Source: Mycobacterium sp. DL99 (GTDB lineage Bacteria; Actinomycetota; Actinomycetes; Mycobacteriales; Mycobacteriaceae). Taken from it: a DNA stretch of 64,000 nt. Position numbers and translations under genes: made by a program. Location of the stretch: NCBI RefSeq assembly GCF_004762045.1, contig NZ_SJOM01000007.1, positions 2,945,920 through 3,009,919 of the forward strand, read 5' to 3'. The notes beneath the pieces were generated by a model that worked only from the letters and a program-made list of their open reading frames with translations, ran no database searches and was not told the origin of the DNA. Below, piece by piece: positions 39,969-49,960 of this stretch. Numbering within the stretch: position 1 is the stretch's first letter; each line of letters opens with the position of its first letter.

Positions 39969-41246
39969 TCAGGGGATTCGGGCCAGGGCCTCGGCGTCGA
40001 GGTGGACACCGGACAGCGCGCCGGGCCGATAGCTGGTGACGGTGCGGACATTGCAGAGCGGCAGCCACAGGCCGCCCGCGAGGATCCGACCCTGGATGTC
40101 GTGCACCATCGCCCGTCGGGCGTCGGGATCCGTGCAGGTGAGCTGGGCGTCGAGCAGTGTGTCGAGGTCGTCGGGCCGGGCGCGGCGGTTCATGTTCCGC
40201 TGGCCGACGGCGAACTGGTATCGCAACAGATCGGGGTCACTGCCCGTGAAATAGAAGAACCGGAAGTCGTAGTCGCCGGACTGCTGGCGGCTGCGCAATT
40301 CGGGGAAGTCGACATCGGCAAGGGTGAGCTCGATGCCGTGTTGCTTCCACTGTGCGGCGACCGCGGTGAGAATTGCGGCGTCGACGGGGGAGAAGGTGCT
40401 GTTGAACACCACGTCGAACGACAGCCGCTGCGCGCCTGTCGTCGCGAGTAGTCGGTGGGCGGTCGCCGGGTCGTAGGCGAGTTCGGCCGAGCAGTCGCGG
40501 TAGCAGTCAGCCGTCGGCGTGAGTACCGAGGACGCGACCGTGTACCCGGCGGCGTCCAGGATCGGACGCAGTGCTTGACGATCGATCAACAACGACAGTG
40601 CACGCCGGATCCTGTTGTCGGTGAGCGGGCCGCGGGATGCGTTGGGACACAACCCGTAACTGATGCCCGGGTTGTGGAGTTCGGCGACGACGTAGCCATC
40701 GGTCAACCCGGCGTGCAGGTCACCGGTGTCGGCCTTGCGGAAAATCAACCGGCGAGATCCGTCCGTCACCCCACCCTCGATCGACCGCCACCGGCCGGTG
40801 CCCAAGCCGGGGGCCTTGCGGATCGCCAGGTTCACGCCGGCCAGCGACCGTAGGAACGCCGCGTTGTGGCGCACGAAGTGAAATGTCACCGTGCCGGTCC
40901 CGGCCTCGATACGGTCGAGTCCGGTGAGCATCGTGACGGCAGCGGGCAGCGGTGAAACCTGTTTCAGGGCAGTGATGCCCGAGAAGCTCTGCGCCACCGC
41001 CTCGGGTGTGAGCGGTGTTCCGTCGGAGAAACGCCTGTCGGGCCGGATCCTCAGGTCGAGGGTGAGCGGGTCGCGGTAGTTCCACGAGGTGGCCAGCCAC
41101 GGCAACAGTTTCCCGGTGCCGGGGTCGATGTCGAGCAGGCTCTCATAGATCAGCCGGCAGTACGTTTTCGAGATGCTGTTGTACGCCAGTCGCGGATCGT
41201 CGGTGAGCTGGTGAGTCGGCCAGCCGAACGTGAGGGCGCGCATCAT
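39969..41246 (-). CDS. Family 5 (peptide/nickel) solute-binding-like protein without signal peptide
   Basis: The 425-residue protein matches the SBP_bac_5 fold: an opening LTFGWPTHQLTDDPRL, then YESLLDIDPGTGKLLPWLA, RRFSDGTPLTPEAV, DNRIRRALSLLIDRQALRPI and FNSTFSPVDAAILTAVAAQW. It starts directly with the mature domain, with no signal peptide, lipobox or Tat motif, and at 425 residues it is shorter than usual binding proteins (about 500). The start is fixed by an ATGA overlap with the MFS gene. A cytoplasmic role is therefore likely. The E. coli regulator SgrR carries such a domain in the cytoplasm next to the MFS pump gene setA, but no helix-turn-helix is visible here. Confidence 0.8.
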   Translation of the reverse strand: MMRALTFGWPTHQLTDDPRLAYNSISKTYCRLIYESLLDIDPGTGKLLPWLATSWNYRDPLTLDLRIRPDRRFSDGTPLTPEAVAQSFSGITALKQVSPLPAAVTMLTGLDRIEAGTGTVTFHFVRHNAAFLRSLAGVNLAIRKAPGLGTGRWRSIEGGVTDGSRRLIFRKADTGDLHAGLTDGYVVAELHNPGISYGLCPNASRGPLTDNRIRRALSLLIDRQALRPILDAAGYTVASSVLTPTADCYRDCSAELAYDPATAHRLLATTGAQRLSFDVVFNSTFSPVDAAILTAVAAQWKQHGIELTLADVDFPELRSRQQSGDYDFRFFYFTGSDPDLLRYQFAVGQRNMNRRARPDDLDTLLDAQLTCTDPDARRAMVHDIQGRILAGGLWLPLCNVRTVTSYRPGALSGVHLDAEALARIP

Positions 41247-42538
41247 CGCACCCGTGCCAATTGTGTTGCCCGCCAGGCAGAGAAGGCCGCCAGCGTCGCG
41301 ACCAGCCCGGTCACCGTCACCAGCACGGCCGTCCCGCCGAACAGTGTGGGGCCAAGGCCGTCGACCATCGTCGCTCCCGCTGCCACCCCGATCGCGGCGC
41401 CCAACGCCCGAAGATAGTGGTACAGGCTGGAATCGAACGGGATGTGCGTCGAATTGGTCAGCACGTTACTGGCCAACGAACTCCACAGGAATCCCATCGC
41501 GGCGCCCATCAGCGCCGCACTGACCAGTAGTAGCTGTGCGGTCAGGCTCAGCCCGGCCACGATCAGGAATGCCGAGCCGACACACACGAGACGGGTGCTC
41601 TTCCGATTGTCCCCGGGCCTGCCGAACCCCAACATCGGGATCAGCCCGGCGAAGAACGCCATCGGCAACAGAAACAGTGCTGAGCCATAGGAATTCAGCC
41701 CTCGCACCTGTTGCAGGACATACACCACCGACAGCGTGAACACGTTCGTCGCGATGCCGGCCACGAAGACCACGACCAGGCTTGCCGACAGCACGCGCGG
41801 CTGTGACCGGCCGCGCAGGACGATCACGGCAAGCCCGAGCAGCATCGCCACCGAGAGCAGGACCACCTTGGTGTTCAGCGTGGTGGACCAGCCGATCGCC
41901 AGGAAGATCGCCAACTGCACCACGGCGAGGCCGACGACCGGGATCGTCTCCCGGTCAGTCGTGGCGCCCTCTTCGGGCGAAGCCGGGTACCCCGGTGCCA
42001 GGCCCAGCAGCACCATCGCCACGATGGTGGTCACCACGGTCTCGTACGGAAACGAGCGCCAACCCCACAGATCGTTGAGCAGTGCGGTGATCAGTGGTGA
42101 GCACAAGGCAGATGCCGACACCACCAGGCCCCAGGCGCCCAGGACGGCCGAATGGTGGTCCGGATAGAACTGCGCCCGGATGATCCGAAAGATCTGAGGT
42201 GCGAGCACAGCCGAGGCGATGCCCTGCAAGAACCGCAACGCGATGAGGACCCAGAACTCGGGACTGAGACCGGCCGCGATACCTAGCACGGCCAGCGCCG
42301 CCGAACTGGCGAAGAACGCGGGCTTGGGCCGGCAGCGGTGCGAGAGCACGCCCGCGGGCAGCAACGCCAGACAGAATCCGGCCAGGAATGCCACACCGAT
42401 GTAAGCGGCCTGTGAGAACGGGATGCCGAACTGGTCGGCAACCGCTGAGTTCAACAGCACAGCAGACGACGAGTTGGAGTAGAGGGTGTATTCGGTCAGG
42501 TAGAGCGACGCCGCAACGGCGTATAGGGACGGCTTCAT
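41243..42538 (-). CDS. MFS transporter
   Basis: The 431-residue protein has 12 or so hydrophobic helices with a major-facilitator layout: an N-terminal half containing the LAGFCLALLPAGVLSHRCRP loop in the motif A position and RFLQGIASAVLAPQIFRI, and a second half from about residue 225. Motif A lacks the usual GRxxDRxGRR pattern, so it is a divergent member. Drug or metabolite efflux is the usual function of relatives. The transported compound is unknown. The stop overlaps the signal-less binding-protein homologue by four bases (ATGA). GAGG four bases before the ATG is a weak ribosome site. Confidence 0.78.
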   Translation of the reverse strand: MKPSLYAVAASLYLTEYTLYSNSSSAVLLNSAVADQFGIPFSQAAYIGVAFLAGFCLALLPAGVLSHRCRPKPAFFASSAALAVLGIAAGLSPEFWVLIALRFLQGIASAVLAPQIFRIIRAQFYPDHHSAVLGAWGLVVSASALCSPLITALLNDLWGWRSFPYETVVTTIVAMVLLGLAPGYPASPEEGATTDRETIPVVGLAVVQLAIFLAIGWSTTLNTKVVLLSVAMLLGLAVIVLRGRSQPRVLSASLVVVFVAGIATNVFTLSVVYVLQQVRGLNSYGSALFLLPMAFFAGLIPMLGFGRPGDNRKSTRLVCVGSAFLIVAGLSLTAQLLLVSAALMGAAMGFLWSSLASNVLTNSTHIPFDSSLYHYLRALGAAIGVAAGATMVDGLGPTLFGGTAVLVTVTGLVATLAAFSAWRATQLARVR

Positions 42539-42580
42539 GACGCCTCGAAGCTGATAGCAGGGATCAAATGGGCAGCGGAG

Positions 42581-42706
42581 CTAACCCGAGATCCTCTTCA
42601 GCGGCGCCAGACGGGCCCGGTTCCAGATCGACGCCAGCAAACTAGGTGCGAACGACGCAGCGACGCGCACGGAATGTGCGTCTGCGCGATCGAATTCGGC
42701 ACCCAT
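42581..42706 (-). CDS. Small leaderless ORF of 41 codons upstream of the MFS operon
   Basis: I do not recognise this peptide. The minus-strand ATG at 42706 is preceded, after exactly seven bases, by TACAGT (TANNNT), so it is predicted to be translated from a leaderless transcript. The product starts MGAEFDRADAHSVRVAAS and ends with a basic amphipathic segment (LLASIWNRARLAPLKRISG). The stop lies 42 bp before the MFS start, on the same strand. It may be a leader peptide that tunes the downstream operon, or a small protein in its own right. Composition gives no clear sign of amino-acid-specific attenuation, since it lacks runs of Cys, Trp or other rare residues. Confidence 0.5.
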   Translation of the reverse strand: MGAEFDRADAHSVRVAASFAPSLLASIWNRARLAPLKRISG

Positions 42707-42713
42707 GGCAACC

Positions 42714-42719
42714 ACTGTA
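42714..42719 (-). promoter_or_regulatory. -10 element upstream of the 41-codon ORF and MFS operon
   Basis: The minus-strand hexamer TACAGT ends seven bases before ATG 42706. No other good promoter is seen before the MFS gene, so this may drive the whole operon. Confidence 0.45.
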
Positions 42720-42743
42720 ACGGAGGTGCCGAACGGGCCGGAC

Positions 42744-43121
42744 CTACAGACCTGTGCTCTTGCGGACCCGGCTGATCATCCCGCGCACCGCGCTCTCCGT
42801 CGCTGCCAGCGGCGACATCACCGCTTCTCCGATCTCGACGATGGCTTCGACGCGGTCCACGATCGACTCCAGACGTTCGACGACGCCGATGAGGCGGGGC
42901 GCGAGTTCATCGATGCGGGTGATGGTGTCGTTGAACCGGTCCAGGGTGGCATCCAGGCCCCCGGTCGTCTTGTTCAGGTCGACCAGTGTGCTGCTCAGAT
43001 CGGTGAGCAGGGTGTCGACCTGTTCCACCGTCATGTCGGCGTTGAGCGCGGCCTGCGTCAAGGTTCGTATTCGCTGCCGTCCGGAGTTCGGGCGGGCAGG
43101 GCCGTCTCCTTTGTCTGCCAT
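42744..43121 (-). CDS. Small coiled-coil protein, unknown function (position of Rv1444c)
   Basis: The 125-residue hypothetical protein has no recognisable catalytic motif. From about residue 28 it consists of heptad-like helices (VEQVDTLLTDLSSTLVDLNK, DRFNDTITRIDELAPRLIGV, RLESIVDRVEAIVEIGEAV), which suggests a long coiled coil or helical bundle. The first 25 residues are charged and flexible. CATACT ends seven bases before the ATG, predicting a leaderless mRNA. It sits downstream of pgl in the same orientation, where M. tuberculosis has the hypothetical Rv1444c. The equivalence is inferred from position. Confidence 0.65.
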   Translation of the reverse strand: MADKGDGPARPNSGRQRIRTLTQAALNADMTVEQVDTLLTDLSSTLVDLNKTTGGLDATLDRFNDTITRIDELAPRLIGVVERLESIVDRVEAIVEIGEAVMSPLAATESAVRGMISRVRKSTGL

Positions 43122-43171
43122 GCCAGCAAGTATGGCCGGTAGGGAACCAAACGTGGACGAACCGCGTCTGA

Positions 43172-43327
43172 ATGATTGTGCGGCAATTCTGCGAACACCG
43201 AGCCCGGTCGGCCGGTGCGGCCGACCGGGTCACCCCCAACCGCGTGGTGGCCGATTATCTGGCCGGTTATGCCGAGGCCTTGGCGGACGCGACGAGCGAG
43301 CGGCACGGCGGTGCCGCGGATGACTAG
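43172..43327 (+). CDS. Possible small ORF of 51 codons or gene remnant
   Basis: The frame from ATG 43172 to TAG 43327 encodes a 51-residue product whose second half (RVVADYLAGYAEALADATS) has typical mycobacterial codon usage and a helical look. There is no ribosome site. The preceding bases also read plausibly in another frame from GTG 43153 (VDEPRLNDCAAILRTPSP), offset by one, so this could be a frameshifted remnant of one gene. It converges on pgl, ending 10 bp from its stop. No function is assigned. Confidence 0.3.
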   Translation: MIVRQFCEHRARSAGAADRVTPNRVVADYLAGYAEALADATSERHGGAADD

Positions 43328-43336
43328 GCGGTCGGC

Positions 43337-44044
43337 TCAGAGCTTGCCGGCCGCAGCCTCGTCGAGCAGCCAGATGGTCTTCTCCTGACCGATGGCGCCG
43401 GCGGCGGGAATATCGACCGGATCCGCACCGCCGACCGCGGCGGCGACCGCATCGGCCTTCGCCTCGCCGGACACCACCAGCCAGACCTCGCGAGACCGTC
43501 GAATCGCGGGCAGGGTCAGGCTGATTCGGCGGGGTGGCGGCTTGGGGGAGTCCGTCACCGCGACCACCAACCGGGTGGTCTCGCGCACCGCCGGGGTGTC
43601 CGGGAACAACGAGTTGATGTGCCCTTCACCACCCATACCCAGCAGGTGTACATCGAACTGGGCCGGCAGCTCCTGTTCGTATGCGGCGGCGGCATCGTCG
43701 ATGGCGTCACCGAACAAGCCGTCGCTGGTAGCCATCCGGTGCACATTCGCCGGCGGAATGTTGATGCTCTCCAACAGCGCATCGTGCGCCTGCTGGTCGT
43801 TACGTTCGGCATCGCCCTGCGGCACGTAGCGGTCGTCGCCCCAGTACAGCTGGACGTTCGACCATTCGATCTCGGCCCCGGCGACATGGCGCAGCAACGC
43901 GATCCCGACGGTGCCGCCGGTCAGCACGATGTCCGCCGCCCCGCGGGTGGCGATGGCCGAGGTGATCGCCCCGACCAGTCTCGCGCCCGCCGCTTTCGCC
44001 AATTCGTCTGCGTCGGTGTAGGTCTCGATGATGCGTTCAGACAT
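43337..44044 (-). CDS. pgl: 6-phosphogluconolactonase
   Basis: This enzyme hydrolyses 6-phosphoglucono-delta-lactone from G6PDH to 6-phosphogluconate. The 235-residue protein (DevB family) shows [49 protein letters not shown] with the conserved Gly/Glu/His loop, and [15 protein letters not shown]. It overlaps the opcA stop by eight bases and is the last gene of the tkt-tal-zwf-opcA-pgl operon. The length is normal. Confidence 0.93.
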   Translation of the reverse strand: MSERIIETYTDADELAKAAGARLVGAITSAIATRGAADIVLTGGTVGIALLRHVAGAEIEWSNVQLYWGDDRYVPQGDAERNDQQAHDALLESINIPPANVHRMATSDGLFGDAIDDAAAAYEQELPAQFDVHLLGMGGEGHINSLFPDTPAVRETTRLVVAVTDSPKPPPRRISLTLPAIRRSREVWLVVSGEAKADAVAAAVGGADPVDIPAAGAIGQEKTIWLLDEAAAGKL

Positions 44045-44948
44045 AACTCACCTTGTCGATGCCCGTGAGGGCGTCGTAGTAGATTTCGTCGGCATCGAGG
44101 CGGCGTAGGTCCTCGGCCAGGCACTCCTTGGCCTCGCGGCGGGCCAGCGGCACCAACGCATCCGGCTTGCCGGTACGGCTCAGTACGGCGGTGACGCCGG
44201 TCTGCGGACGTACCAGGGCGACGGTTTCACTCGGCCTGGTCAGCTCCACCTTCAGTTCACCGGTCGTCCGGGTCACGGGTCCGTCGATCCGGTTGGCCAA
44301 CCAGCCGGCCAGGATGTCAAGTGCGGGTTCGTCCTTGAGCCCGGACACCAGCGCGGAAGTGATGGGTTCGTGCGGCGGCTGGTCGATCGCCGCGGCCAGT
44401 AAGGCACGCCAGTAGGTGACGCGGCTCCAGGCAAGATCGGTGTCACCGGCGGTATAGCCGTTGAGCCTGCTCTTGATGCAGGCCAGCGGATCAGTGCCAT
44501 TGGTGGCGTCGGTGATCCGGCGAATCGCCAACTTGCCCAGAGGGTCCTGTGCGGGGACGGCAGGCGCGAGGTCGGGCCACCAGGTCACCACCGGGGTGTC
44601 GGGCAGCAGGAACGGCGTCACCACACTGCTGGCGTGGTTGGCCAGTGGACCGGACAATCGCAGCACCACCACCTCGTTGGCGCCGGCGTCGCGGCCCACC
44701 CGCAGCTGAGCATCCAGCCGGGCCTCGGTGGTCAGTCGGTCCCCGGGAATCACCACGATCACGCGGCACGGATGCTCACGGCTGGCCCAGTTGGCCGCCT
44801 CGATCGACTCCTCGAGCACCGCTTCGGTATCGGGGGCGATGACCAGCGTCAGTACCCGACCGAGGGTGATCGCACCGCCCTCCTCACGCAGAGCGACGAT
44901 CTTCTTGTTGATTGCCCCGGTATTGGTCTCGGGCAGATCGACGATCAT
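44037..44948 (-). CDS. opcA: Glucose-6-phosphate dehydrogenase assembly/activator protein OpcA
   Basis: The 303-residue OpcA-family protein modulates G6PDH activity and assembly in cyanobacteria and actinomycetes. Recognisable blocks are the opening [48 protein letters not shown] and the C-terminal [14 protein letters not shown]. The ATG at 44948 shares one base with the zwf stop (TAATG), which fixes the start. An in-frame upstream ATG would lie inside zwf. It always travels next to zwf in this group. Confidence 0.9.
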   Translation of the reverse strand: MIVDLPETNTGAINKKIVALREEGGAITLGRVLTLVIAPDTEAVLEESIEAANWASREHPCRVIVVIPGDRLTTEARLDAQLRVGRDAGANEVVVLRLSGPLANHASSVVTPFLLPDTPVVTWWPDLAPAVPAQDPLGKLAIRRITDATNGTDPLACIKSRLNGYTAGDTDLAWSRVTYWRALLAAAIDQPPHEPITSALVSGLKDEPALDILAGWLANRIDGPVTRTTGELKVELTRPSETVALVRPQTGVTAVLSRTGKPDALVPLARREAKECLAEDLRRLDADEIYYDALTGIDKVSYV

Positions 44949-46498
44949 TACGGCCGCCTCCATTCCCGGCCCGACCGGCGCAACATCTCGAACGCCGAAT
45001 CGGGGCCCCACGTTCCGGACTCGTACGAATCGGGCTTACCGTGCGTAGCCCAGTACTCCAGTGCGGGATCCAGGATCTTCCAGCACAATTCGACCTCGGC
45101 GTTGACCGGGAACAGCGATGGCTCGCCCAGCAGGACATCGAGGATGAGGCGTTCGTAGGCCTCCGGTGACTCCTCGGCGAAGGCCGAGCCATATGAGAAG
45201 TCCATGCTGACATCGCGGACTTCCATGATGTGGCCGGGAACCTTGGACCCGAAACGCAGGGTGATTCCTTCGTCCGGTTGCACCCGTATCACGAGTGCGT
45301 TCTGGCCGAGCTCATCGGTCATCGTGGCATCGAACGGCAGGTGTGGCGCACGCTTGAACAACAGCGCGATCTCGGTGACTCTGCGGCCCAAGCGTTTTCC
45401 GGTGCGCAGATAGAACGGCACGCCGGCCCAGCGGCGAGTGTCCACATCCAGGGTGATGGCGGCGAACGTCTCAGTGGTCGATGTCTTCGAGAAGCCTTCC
45501 TCGTCCAGCAGACCGACTACTTTCTCTCCGCCCTGCCAGCCTGCGGCGTACTGCCCCCGGGAAGTGGTCTCGTCCAGCGGCTCGGCGAGCCGGGTTGCCG
45601 AGAGCACCTTGATCTTCTCGGCCTGCAGCTCTGCGGGGGAGAAACTCACCGGCTCCTCCATGGCGGTCAGCGCCAGCAGCTGCAGCAGATGGTTCTGGAT
45701 GACGTCGCGGGCGGCACCGACCCCGTCGTAGTAGCCGCCGCGCCCGCCGAGGCCGATGTCCTCAGCCATCGTGATCTGCACACTGTCGACGTAGTGCGAG
45801 TTCAACACCGGCTCGAACATCTCGTTGGCGAAGCGCAGTGCCAGGAGGTTCTGGACGGTCTCCTTGCCCAGATAGTGGTCGATGCGGAACACCGACGACT
45901 CCGGGAACACGCTGTTGACCACCGCGTTGAGTTCCTCGGCGCTCTTGAGGTCGTGACCGAACGGCTTTTCGATGACCACCCGGCTCCAGCTGCCCTCCGG
46001 CTTGTCCGCCAAACCGGACTTCGACAGCTGTTCGCAGACCTGGGGGAACGCCTTCGGCGGGATCGACAGGTAGAACGCGTGATTACCGCTGGTGCCGCGT
46101 TCGACATCGAGTTTGTGCAGGGTGTCCTTGAGTCGTTCGAACGAGGCGTCATCGTCGAAAGTGCCCTGTACGAACCGGAATCCCTCGGCCAGGCGATCCC
46201 AGACCTCCTGGCGGAACGGCGTTCGGGCGTGCTGTTTGACCGCGTCGTAGACGACCTTGCCGAAATCCTCGTCCGCCCAATCGCGGCGGGCGAAGCCCAC
46301 CAGCGCGAAGCTGGGTGGCAGCAAACCGCGATTGGCCAGATCGTAGATGGCCGGCATCAACTTCTTGCGGGCCAGATCACCGGTGACGCCGAAGATCACC
46401 ACTGCGCACGGCCCCGCGATGCGGGGCATGCGCTTGTCGCGCTTGTCCCGCAACGGGTTACGCCAGGCGGTTTCGAGCCTGCCGCTGGCCGGGCTCAT
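44948..46498 (-). CDS. zwf: Glucose-6-phosphate 1-dehydrogenase
   Basis: G6PDH commits glucose 6-phosphate to the oxidative pentose phosphate pathway and yields NADPH. The 516-residue protein has the nucleotide-binding [19 protein letters not shown], the active-site [16 protein letters not shown] and FRTG-type FYLRTGKRL. The ATG at 46498 overlaps the tal stop by four bases (ATGA). The frame is open for another 100 codons upstream inside tal, but that text is not coding-like. M. tuberculosis calls this copy zwf2. Confidence 0.95.
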   Translation of the reverse strand: MSPASGRLETAWRNPLRDKRDKRMPRIAGPCAVVIFGVTGDLARKKLMPAIYDLANRGLLPPSFALVGFARRDWADEDFGKVVYDAVKQHARTPFRQEVWDRLAEGFRFVQGTFDDDASFERLKDTLHKLDVERGTSGNHAFYLSIPPKAFPQVCEQLSKSGLADKPEGSWSRVVIEKPFGHDLKSAEELNAVVNSVFPESSVFRIDHYLGKETVQNLLALRFANEMFEPVLNSHYVDSVQITMAEDIGLGGRGGYYDGVGAARDVIQNHLLQLLALTAMEEPVSFSPAELQAEKIKVLSATRLAEPLDETTSRGQYAAGWQGGEKVVGLLDEEGFSKTSTTETFAAITLDVDTRRWAGVPFYLRTGKRLGRRVTEIALLFKRAPHLPFDATMTDELGQNALVIRVQPDEGITLRFGSKVPGHIMEVRDVSMDFSYGSAFAEESPEAYERLILDVLLGEPSLFPVNAEVELCWKILDPALEYWATHGKPDSYESGTWGPDSAFEMLRRSGREWRRP

Positions 46499-47610
46499 TT
46501 CTTGGCGGCGTCGAGTTGGCCCTGTGTCGCGTCGAGCAGTTCCTGCCACGACTTTTCGAACTTGTCCACACCCTCGTCTTCGAGCACCTTGAACACATCG
46601 ACCAGGTCGATGCCGACGGCGCTGAGTTTGTCGAAGGTTTCCTGTGATGCCGCCGCGGTCCCGCTGATGGTGTCGCCGGTGATCTTGCCGTGGTCGGCGA
46701 CCGCTTCCAGCGTCTTCTCCGGCAAGGTGTTCACGGTGTGCGGTGCGACCAACTCGGTGACATACATCGTGTCGGAGTACTCCGGGTTCTTGACGCCGGT
46801 GGACGCCCACAGCACGCGCTGCACACGGGCGCCGTCGCCCTTGAGCGCCGCGAAGCGCTCACCGCCGAAGACTTCCTCATAGGCCGCGTAGGCCAGGCGC
46901 GAGTTGGCCACCCCGGCCTTGCCCCGCAGGGCCAAAGCCTCGTCGGAGCCGATCTTCTCGAGCCGGTTGTCGATCTCGGTGTCCACCCGGGACACGAAGA
47001 ACGATGCGACCGAGTGGATCTTGGACAGATCGTGGCCGGCTTCCTTGGCTGCCTCCAGGCCGGCCAGGTAGGCGTCCATGACAGCGCGGTGCCGCTCGAC
47101 CGAGAAGATCAGCGTGACGTTGACCGAGATGCCTTCCGCGATCACCGCGGTGATGGCGGGCAGGCCGGCAAGGGTCGCGGGGATCTTGATCAACAGGTTG
47201 GGCCGGTCGACGATCTTCCACAGGTCGATCGCCTGCAGGATCGTCTTGTCGGTGTCGTGGGCCAGCCGCGGGTCGACCTCGATCGACACCCGGCCGTCGA
47301 CGCCGTTGGAGGCCTCGTACTGCTTGGCCAGGACGTCGCACGCGTTGCGGACGTCGTCGGTGGTGACGGTGCGGATGGTGTCGTCGACGTCGGCGCCCTG
47401 CTCGGCGAGTTCGGAGACCTGAGCGTCGTAGGCGGTGCCCTTCGACAGCGCCGCCTGGAAGATCGACGGGTTGGTGGTCACCCCCACGACGCTGCGGGTA
47501 TCGATCAGATTCTGCAGATTGCCGGTCTGCAGCCGCTCGCGCGACAGATCGTCGAGCCAGACGGATACACCCGCGGCACTCAGCGCCGCGAGGTTCGGGT
47601 TCTGAGTCAT
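46495..47610 (-). CDS. tal: Transaldolase
   Basis: Transaldolase moves a dihydroxyacetone unit between sugar phosphates through a Schiff-base lysine. The 371-residue protein is of the longer actinobacterial/cyanobacterial type and shows [27 protein letters not shown], the catalytic [15 protein letters not shown], and [13 protein letters not shown]. It follows tkt after 26 bp and overlaps zwf by four bases. Confidence 0.95.
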   Translation of the reverse strand: MTQNPNLAALSAAGVSVWLDDLSRERLQTGNLQNLIDTRSVVGVTTNPSIFQAALSKGTAYDAQVSELAEQGADVDDTIRTVTTDDVRNACDVLAKQYEASNGVDGRVSIEVDPRLAHDTDKTILQAIDLWKIVDRPNLLIKIPATLAGLPAITAVIAEGISVNVTLIFSVERHRAVMDAYLAGLEAAKEAGHDLSKIHSVASFFVSRVDTEIDNRLEKIGSDEALALRGKAGVANSRLAYAAYEEVFGGERFAALKGDGARVQRVLWASTGVKNPEYSDTMYVTELVAPHTVNTLPEKTLEAVADHGKITGDTISGTAAASQETFDKLSAVGIDLVDVFKVLEDEGVDKFEKSWQELLDATQGQLDAAKK

Positions 47611-47636
47611 ATTCGCCTTCTCCTGCCAGTCGTCTG

Positions 47637-49727
47637 TCAGTTGTCTAGGGATCGTTCCGCCGCGGCCGCCACAGCCTCGGGGGTGAAACCGAACTCACGG
47701 AACAGCGTCTTGTCGTCGGCCGAGGCGCCGTAATGCTCGATCGAAACGATCTCGCCGGTGTCTCCGACCAGTCTGTACCAACTCTGCGCCACCCCGGCCT
47801 CGACCGCCACCCGGGCCGAAACCGCCGGCGGCAGCACTGAATCGCGGTACTCCTTGGGCTGCGATTCGAACCACTCGACACATGGCATCGACACCACGCT
47901 GGCGTTGATCTCCTTGTCCGCCAACAGCTTCTGCGCTGCGACGGCAAGCTGGAGCTCGGACCCCGTGGCGATGATCACCACGTCAGGGTTCTCGTCGGGG
48001 GTTCCACCGAGCACGTAGCCACCGCGGGCCACACCATCGGCGCTGGTTCCCTCGATCACCGGGACGCCCTGGCGGGTCAGGATCAACCCCACCGGGCCGG
48101 TGCTGGCGGTGCGCTCCAGCACGGTCTTCCACGCGTAGGCAGTTTCGTTCGGATCACCCGGGCGGACCACCGACAGGTTGGGGATCGCGCGCAACGCCGC
48201 CAGGTGCTCGATCGGCTGGTGCGTCGGGCCGTCCTCGCCGAGACCGATCGAATCATGCGTCCACACGTAGATCGGATCGATGTTCATCAATGAGGCCAAA
48301 CGCACGGCCGGCCGCATGTAATCCGAGAACTGGAGGAATGTTCCACCGTACGGGCGGGTCGGGCCGTGCAGCACGATGCCGGACAGGATGGCACCCATCG
48401 CGTGCTCGCGGATTCCGAAGTGCAGGGTGCGGCCGTACCAGGTCGCATTCCAGTCCTCGGTCGAGATCGACGGCGGCCCAAACGAGTTCGCGCCCTTGAT
48501 CGTGGTGTTGTTGCTACCGGCGAGATCGGCCGAACCACCCCACAGCTCGGGCAGCGTCTGCCCGACGGCGGCCAGCACGGCCCCGGAAGCGGCGCGGGTG
48601 GCCACCGGCTTGGAATCGAGCTCCCAGTGCGGCAGGTCGGCGTCCCAGCCCTCGGGGAGCTTCTGCGCCTGCAGCCGGTCCAGCAGCTCCTTGCGCTCGG
48701 GCTCACGCTCGGCCCAGGCATCGAAGGTCAGCTGCCAGTCGGCGTGCGCCTGCTTGCCGCGGGTGACCAGCTCACGGGTGTGGGCGATCACGTCGTCGCG
48801 CACGTCGAAGCTCTTGTCGGGGTCGAAGCCCAGGATCTTCTTGGTGGCTGCCACCTCGTCGGCGCCCAGCGCCGAGCCGTGCACGCCACCGGTGTTCATC
48901 TTGGTGGGGGCGGGGTAGCCGATGATGGTCCGCAGTGCGATGAACGAGGGCTTGTCGGTGACCTTCTTGGCCTCGGCGATCGCCTGTTCGATCCCCACGA
49001 CGTTCTCGCCGCCCTCGACCTCCTGGACGTGCCAGCCGTAGGCGCGGTAGCGCGCGGGCACATCCTCGCTCAACGCGATGTCGGTGTTGTGCTCGATGGA
49101 GATCTTGTTGTCATCCCAGAACACGATGAGATTGCCGAGCTGCTGGGTGCCCGCGAGTGACGACGCTTCGCTGGTGACGCCCTCCTCCATGTCACCGTCC
49201 GAGGCCACCACGTAGATGTAGTGGTCGAACGGGCTCTCGCCCGGCGCGGTGTCGGGATCGAACAGGCCGCGCTCGTAGCGAGCCGCCATGGCCATTCCGA
49301 CCGCCGACGCCAGCCCCTGGCCGAGCGGACCGGTGGTGATCTCCACACCCTTGGTGTGGTGGTACTCGGGATGGCCGGGGGTCAGCGAACCCCACGTGCG
49401 CAGTGCCTCGATGTCGGCCAGCTCCAGGCCGAACCCGCCGAGGTAGAGCTGCAGGTACAGGGTCAGGCTGGAATGCCCGCAGGACAGGACGAAACGGTCG
49501 CGGCCGATCCACTCGGTGTCGCTGGGATCGTGGCGAAGCTGCCGCTGGAACAGCGTGTAAGCGAGGGGAGCCAGGCTCATCGCTGTTCCCGGGTGGCCGT
49601 TGCCGACCTTCTGCACCGCGTCAGCCGCGAGCACCCGGACGGTGTCGACGGCAACGCTGTCGAGTTCGGTCCAGTCATCTGGGTGGTTGGGCTGGGTGAG
49701 AGCGGTGATCTCTTCGGCGGTGGTCAC
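47637..49727 (-). CDS. tkt: Transketolase
   Basis: Transketolase transfers two-carbon units in the non-oxidative pentose phosphate pathway using thiamine diphosphate. The 696-residue protein shows [37 protein letters not shown], the TPP motif [18 protein letters not shown] ending in the DDNKISIE region, and [22 protein letters not shown] 49727 is chosen because AGGAAG lies eight bases upstream and the product starts like other mycobacterial transketolases ([12 protein letters not shown]). It is the first gene of the pentose phosphate operon and is divergent from ctaB. Confidence 0.95.
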   Translation of the reverse strand: MTTAEEITALTQPNHPDDWTELDSVAVDTVRVLAADAVQKVGNGHPGTAMSLAPLAYTLFQRQLRHDPSDTEWIGRDRFVLSCGHSSLTLYLQLYLGGFGLELADIEALRTWGSLTPGHPEYHHTKGVEITTGPLGQGLASAVGMAMAARYERGLFDPDTAPGESPFDHYIYVVASDGDMEEGVTSEASSLAGTQQLGNLIVFWDDNKISIEHNTDIALSEDVPARYRAYGWHVQEVEGGENVVGIEQAIAEAKKVTDKPSFIALRTIIGYPAPTKMNTGGVHGSALGADEVAATKKILGFDPDKSFDVRDDVIAHTRELVTRGKQAHADWQLTFDAWAEREPERKELLDRLQAQKLPEGWDADLPHWELDSKPVATRAASGAVLAAVGQTLPELWGGSADLAGSNNTTIKGANSFGPPSISTEDWNATWYGRTLHFGIREHAMGAILSGIVLHGPTRPYGGTFLQFSDYMRPAVRLASLMNIDPIYVWTHDSIGLGEDGPTHQPIEHLAALRAIPNLSVVRPGDPNETAYAWKTVLERTASTGPVGLILTRQGVPVIEGTSADGVARGGYVLGGTPDENPDVVIIATGSELQLAVAAQKLLADKEINASVVSMPCVEWFESQPKEYRDSVLPPAVSARVAVEAGVAQSWYRLVGDTGEIVSIEHYGASADDKTLFREFGFTPEAVAAAAERSLDN

Positions 49728-49960
49728 TAAGCTCACTTCCTCGTCATCTATCTGCCGGCACGTGCGCGCAGTTGCCATGCTGCTACGACAAACACCCTAG
49801 TGGGGCGGACTCATCGGATGCAGACTGGTTCTCACACCGATACCCGGTCGTTTACCCCGTTGTTGCCCCGGAACGGACCCTGCAGTGCCGAGCCACTCGG
49901 GCGGCGGTCTACCATCGTGTGTAGTAGAAGCCGCGTGACGCCACCCGAGGAGTTATTTGC

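Noticed and set aside
46499..46810. N-terminal extension of zwf
   Set aside because: It overlaps tal almost completely and has shadow-frame composition. ATG 46498 overlaps the tal stop and gives the standard G6PDH length.
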